Shown here: piece after piece, positions 60,241 through 64,000 of the stretch
How positions within the stretch are numbered: position 1 is the stretch's first letter
How the letters are laid out: every line of letters starts with the position of its first letter
Source of the DNA: Marsupella aquatica
Lineage: Eukaryota > Marchantiophyta
Direction: 5' to 3'
Length of the DNA stretch: 64,000 nucleotides
NCBI GenBank assembly: GCA_973895155.1
Contig: OZ316894.1
Coordinates: 7,564,001-7,628,000 of the forward strand
Notes under the pieces: generated by a model
Databases searched by the model: none
What the model was told of the DNA's origin: nothing
Seen by the model: the letters and a program-made list of their open reading frames with translations, nothing else
Position numbers and translations under genes: made by a program

Positions 60241-60266
60241 ATTCCCCTAATCATTGGGTCTCGGTA

Positions 60267-60374
60267 ACTGCACATCAAAATATGACATCTATGATGTATG
60301 ACACCCCTGCATACCGTGATAACTCTAGTTTTTTTCTTTCAATCAATGAATGCAGCCACATTTTGATGTGTGAT
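60267..60374. mobile_element. Small TA-flanked MITE, copy 2
   Basis: 108 bp between TA dinucleotides. The left end is ACTGCACATCAAAAT and the right end reversed is ATCACACATCAAAAT, the same as the copy at 17763-17862. Confidence 0.65.
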
Positions 60375-60405
60375 TACCAGCAGGGCTAATCATTGGGTCT
60401 TAGTA

Positions 60406-60505
60406 ACCCCACATCAAACTATGACATATAAGGTGTATGACAACTTTATTATTTTCTTTAAATCAATGAATGCACACCTAATATTAACACATTTTGATGC
60501 ATGAT
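60406..60505. mobile_element. Small MITE, copy 3, degenerate
   Basis: It begins ACCCCACATCAAACT after TA and ends ATTTTGATGCATGAT. It follows the same CTAATCATTGGGTCT word that precedes copy 2, so copies 2 and 3 probably arose by local tandem duplication, not separate insertion. Confidence 0.5.
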
Positions 60506-62266
60506 CAAAATATGATGGTGTTTGACATCCCTCCATAATTATAAGAGCATCTTCACCTGTTACTGGGTTGGTGTATTGTAATGCTATGTTGACCAAACCT
60601 AGTAAGGTTCAACAAGAAAGGCAACCCCAATGGATACTCTAACTCTATTCATTTCTGACCTTACAGACTGGGTATTGTGGTTACTTGCTCTGTATATGAG
60701 TTCCTGTATAACTCATTCACTGAATGCACAATTCATTCCAGGATTCTCCAAGATTCAATGATTAGTATCCAAGGGTGCATATGTCATAAGATATTGAAAA
60801 CCCAAGTAAACATTGGGCTCTTTTTGACATATCATTTTTGCTATATACAACAACCAAACAGAGTAATCATTGGGCTTGCTTTTTGACACATCATCTTTGC
60901 TATATATAAGAACCTCTTATGATAAATTTAATGTGTACAATAAGCAAATAGCCGTCTTATAGTTGGAGATGCCCAAACCTGGTTATTTTATTTAACTCAA
61001 TGAGTGCAGACACTATATTATCACATTTTGATGTTTGAGCTAATCATTCTTGAGAGTCACCTCCCTGAGTGGGTCTAAGTGACAAAGGATGAAAGGACTG
61101 ATTGGACTTTAATGCACTGCCTCTCGAGTGGACGTTCAAATCGTAGTCTCAATTCAAGTGGACACTGCTCAAGAGAGTCGGAGAGGCTCCAATCCCGATA
61201 AGCAGAGAGTGATACGATCATACCAATTTACGGTACAGTCCTGTGAAGTAGTGTGGCCCTACGGTGGGTGCATCCGTGGCCGTGGTACCCTCGATAATAA
61301 TAATATGCATAAAATCACTGCAACATTCTGCTCTGAGCGCATATTTTTTTCCTTTGTAAAGTTACGATAGTGATAACGGTTGCACACTCGACGGAATGTT
61401 GAGCCTCCTTGGTTTGCGGAACTGCTAAGGAACTGGAGCCGAAAATAATTTTCAAAGGACGACAGTACTATCATATCACAGTACGGTAGAGAAAAGTTAT
61501 CGCTGAAATTGCATGGCGCACCAGATCGAGTGCTGTAGCTAGTATGACCACTTACAATGAGAAGGACTTCGTGCAACTCGCTTACTCGCAGGATTGATCA
61601 GACCATGTAGCGCGCTGCCGGCGCTGGCGAACGCGGTGGCATTAATGACGGTCTAGGCTGGGTTTTCAGAACGCGTATCATGCGATTGAATCCGGGAGTG
61701 CACCGTCACAGGGAGCCCCAATCCCCAAAAGTCTGCTGGTACGGTTATGGGCGCTCGTCGTAGACCGCAAGCCAACAACAAACAATTGCTGAAGTCACCT
61801 CGTCCCACGTGAATTTATCAGAAAGGACTGACTATGGGAGACTACTTCAATCATGATCGCATGTGTCAGAAGGTAAGTCGATACACCAAACAAAACGCGA
61901 CTACTCTACACCAATGGCGGCTTACGGTTATACATTATGCTGCATTCGACTGTAACCGAAACCATGGCTTTCAATGGGTTCCAATGTGGTTGAACAGAGC
62001 TTACAGGATTGTATATTTGTACCGCTTCTTATAAAGCAGTGGATCTCAGACTACCGTAGCAAAACTGCATTGATTTGTAGCTAGAGCAAGCTTCAAGGAA
62101 CCACTGGAAGATTTGGAGAGTCCAATTTGGGAAGATTCCGAGACACATAGAACCGACGGGAACAGCGGATCGAGTGAGTATCGAGAGCTGAACGACTGAT
62201 CGAGATTTTGAGTTCGGGGAGGGACTGGGAACTTTGTGCTGTAACTGAGGGAGTCATTTTGAGGAA
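60506..62266. other. Intergenic region and 5' leader of UGT copy C
   Basis: It holds a short tandem pair near 60805-60910 (CATTGGGCT.TTTTTGACA.ATCAT) and a partial copy of the 60.1-kb tandem unit near 61045-61110. No coding family was recognised. The last 200 bp should contain the UGT leader and promoter. Confidence 0.4.
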
Positions 62267-64000
62267 ATGGGAAGTTTAGGCACACAAGCCAAGTCGCGAC
62301 CTCACATACTCATTGTGCCGGTTGATGCTGCTGGACACTATTATCAACTGGAGAAGCTTCTGAAACTGTGCAGCAGCTATGGCCCGGGCGTCACCGTTAC
62401 TTACGTCACCACAGAACCTAGGTGCTCAGAGCTGGCCAAAATGCATGCCAAGGGTGAATTCCATGGCATCGACTTGCGTCTGGAACCACTTTTCACAGAT
62501 AGTTTACTTTATCTCCAAGATCTACATTTTCCAATCCGGGTTGGATACGCATACGAGAAGTTTCGGAAGGAATTTGAACCTTTTGCCAACAAATTGATCG
62601 ACTTGAAGGCCAAGGGTCTGCCGGGAGTCCCGACTTGTGTGATATCGGATTGCTTACTATATTTTGCTGGGGTACTGTATATCTTGTCCATCCTACAGAC
62701 GTAGTAAACAGAAATCTAGGAGAGCTGTAGTGGTCACCGAACAACCATCACTTCATTTCGTTTTGGAAGATTTGAATCTCTACAGATCGAACGAGTGTAG
62801 AACAGATAAAACTTTGGAGGGATCTGGTGGTAGAACGCTGACAGAGTATGACCTGAAATATTGACAGTAGCAAGGATCTGATTGTGGGAAAACATTTGAG
62901 ATGCAGGAGCTGGCGATTCAATTGGATGTACCGTGGTATTCAATCTATGTCCCAAGCCCAGCATTTGCAGCGGTCACCTGTCTTGCAGCTTCGACGGTGT
63001 CAAAAGAAGCCTTGCACCCCTTTGAATCCCCTAGACGACACGAGATGTTGGATATCCCTGGCTGCCAATTTGCAAGGGTTCGAGATATTTACGTGGAGAA
63101 CATGCAGTACCCAGACTATTGGAACTACCATTCTGAAATAATGACTAGAGCCACAGGACTTGTGTTTAACGTTGCAGAAGAGCTGGACGCCCCTGCTGGA
63201 ACCCTGGACGCTATTAGGGTCGAAACTGAGCTCAGGGCCAGAGCTGCTAATCGGCAGGTAACGTTACTTGCATTTTCCGTCTCTTGAAGGGCATATGCCT
63301 TGATCCCCAACGTCGTCAATGAAGCCAGAACAGACGGAATGATCGAAGGACCAACCAGGGCATGGGTCCAATAACGAACGCTAATTACTTTATAGAAAGC
63401 GTAGACCCTGCTTCGGATGCTTTCAATTCGGGTATGCATATGCACTCAATTTGCTGTTATATGGTTTAGGGACAACGAATGTACATTTCTGGACGTAGTT
63501 CGTCTAGTGGTACTACGCGTCTATGTAACCAGGTCGCAGACCTCTGATTTTCACCTACAAGAATCGGAGGTCTATAGTGTATCTTTAGATCAAGAAGTGT
63601 CTCTCCGGTTTCCTTGGGTGAAAAATGGTCAGTAGACATGTTAGGCGATATATGTAGTGTAATGCCTCTGATTGCGGTGCGATTGTGCAGCCTCCGAAGG
63701 TCTTTGCAATCGGTCCGCTTTTGAACTTTCCTGGCTTCACAGGCTCTCGCAGCAGCAACGTGGAAGAAGCAGTCTCTTCCCCAGTATTCGAATTCCTAGA
63801 CTCTCATCCCGCCTCCTCTGTTCTTTACATTTGCTTCGGGTCCTTAGCCAACATTTCCCCAGACTCACTGACTGAGTTGGCTCATGGACTCGAGGCCAGC
63901 GGAGTGCCTTTCGTGTGGGTTATCAAATTCGTTACTACATTGGACGGGGCAACTCTCCCTCCCGGATTCAAAGAGCGAACAAAAGGGCGAGGCTACATCG
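62267..64000 (+). CDS. Family-1 UDP-glycosyltransferase, copy C (3' end off the window)
   Basis: Exons 62267-62671, 62907-63257 and 63691-64000 (incomplete). The first two are exactly 405 and 351 nt, as in copies A and B, and introns fall at the same sites with the same phase. The start opens MGSLGTQAKS. Catalytic His lies in VPVDAAGH and the Asp in VISDC. Exon 3 opens PPKVFAIGPLLNFPGF and reaches TKGRGYI before the window ends, just short of the PSPG motif, so its last residue cannot be read. The gene lies opposite in orientation to A and B and is more diverged, so it is probably the older paralogue. No frame lesion was seen in the visible part. Confidence 0.85.

Overview
The window reads as nuclear DNA of a land plant. 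Genes are split by GT-AG introns, intergenic space is AT-rich and full of transposon debris, and four plant-specific families are recognisable: a CLE peptide precursor, a LURP-one-related protein, a type IV chalcone isomerase-like protein (CHIL), and three family-1 UDP-glycosyltransferases (UGTs). A non-LTR retrotransposon whose endonuclease looks restriction-like, a type uncommon in flowering plants, hints at a non-flowering lineage (lycophyte, fern or bryophyte). That lineage call is inference only.

Layout. 1-6.8 kb: the 3' part of a CACTA (En/Spm) DNA transposon, with the C-terminal half of a TNP2-type transposase, a ten-exon second gene carrying an En/Spm Transposase_24-like domain, a subterminal repeat zone and a 3' terminus that fits a CACTA end. 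6.8-15 kb: degenerate repeats, including a decayed piece of the retrotransposon found at 20-24 kb. 15.1-15.4 kb: a CLE peptide precursor. 17-18 kb: a tandem duplication and a TA-flanked MITE. 19.3-23.9 kb: a GC-rich, largely intact but frameshifted non-LTR retrotransposon. 24-29 kb: MITEs, another fragment of the same retrotransposon, a 1-kb element with long terminal inverted repeats, and short tandem arrays. 29.7-30.9 kb: the LURP-one-related gene. 34.9-36.5 kb: CHIL. 38-42 kb: a possible terminal exon, a hairpin, and dispersed and tandem repeats. 43.4-55.8 kb: two UGT genes on the minus strand, which are copies of one segmental duplication about 9.2 kb apart; between them lie a degraded Ty1/copia fragment with a MITE inserted in it, and a perfect 33-bp hairpin. 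56-61 kb: tRNA-derived SINE-like repeats, a second long-TIR element, tandem repeats and two more TA-flanked MITEs. 62.3 kb to the end: a third UGT on the plus strand, cut by the window edge.

How the genes may work together. CHIL is a non-catalytic helper of chalcone synthase in flavonoid biosynthesis. UGTs glycosylate small molecules, flavonoids among them. The two complete UGTs end their 44-residue UDP-sugar (PSPG) motif in His rather than the usual Gln, a feature linked to UDP-galactose use in some plant UGTs. CHIL and three UGTs within about 30 kb could be a loose flavonoid-glycoside neighbourhood, but chance linkage is equally possible. No operons, CRISPR arrays, rRNA genes or intact tRNA genes were seen.
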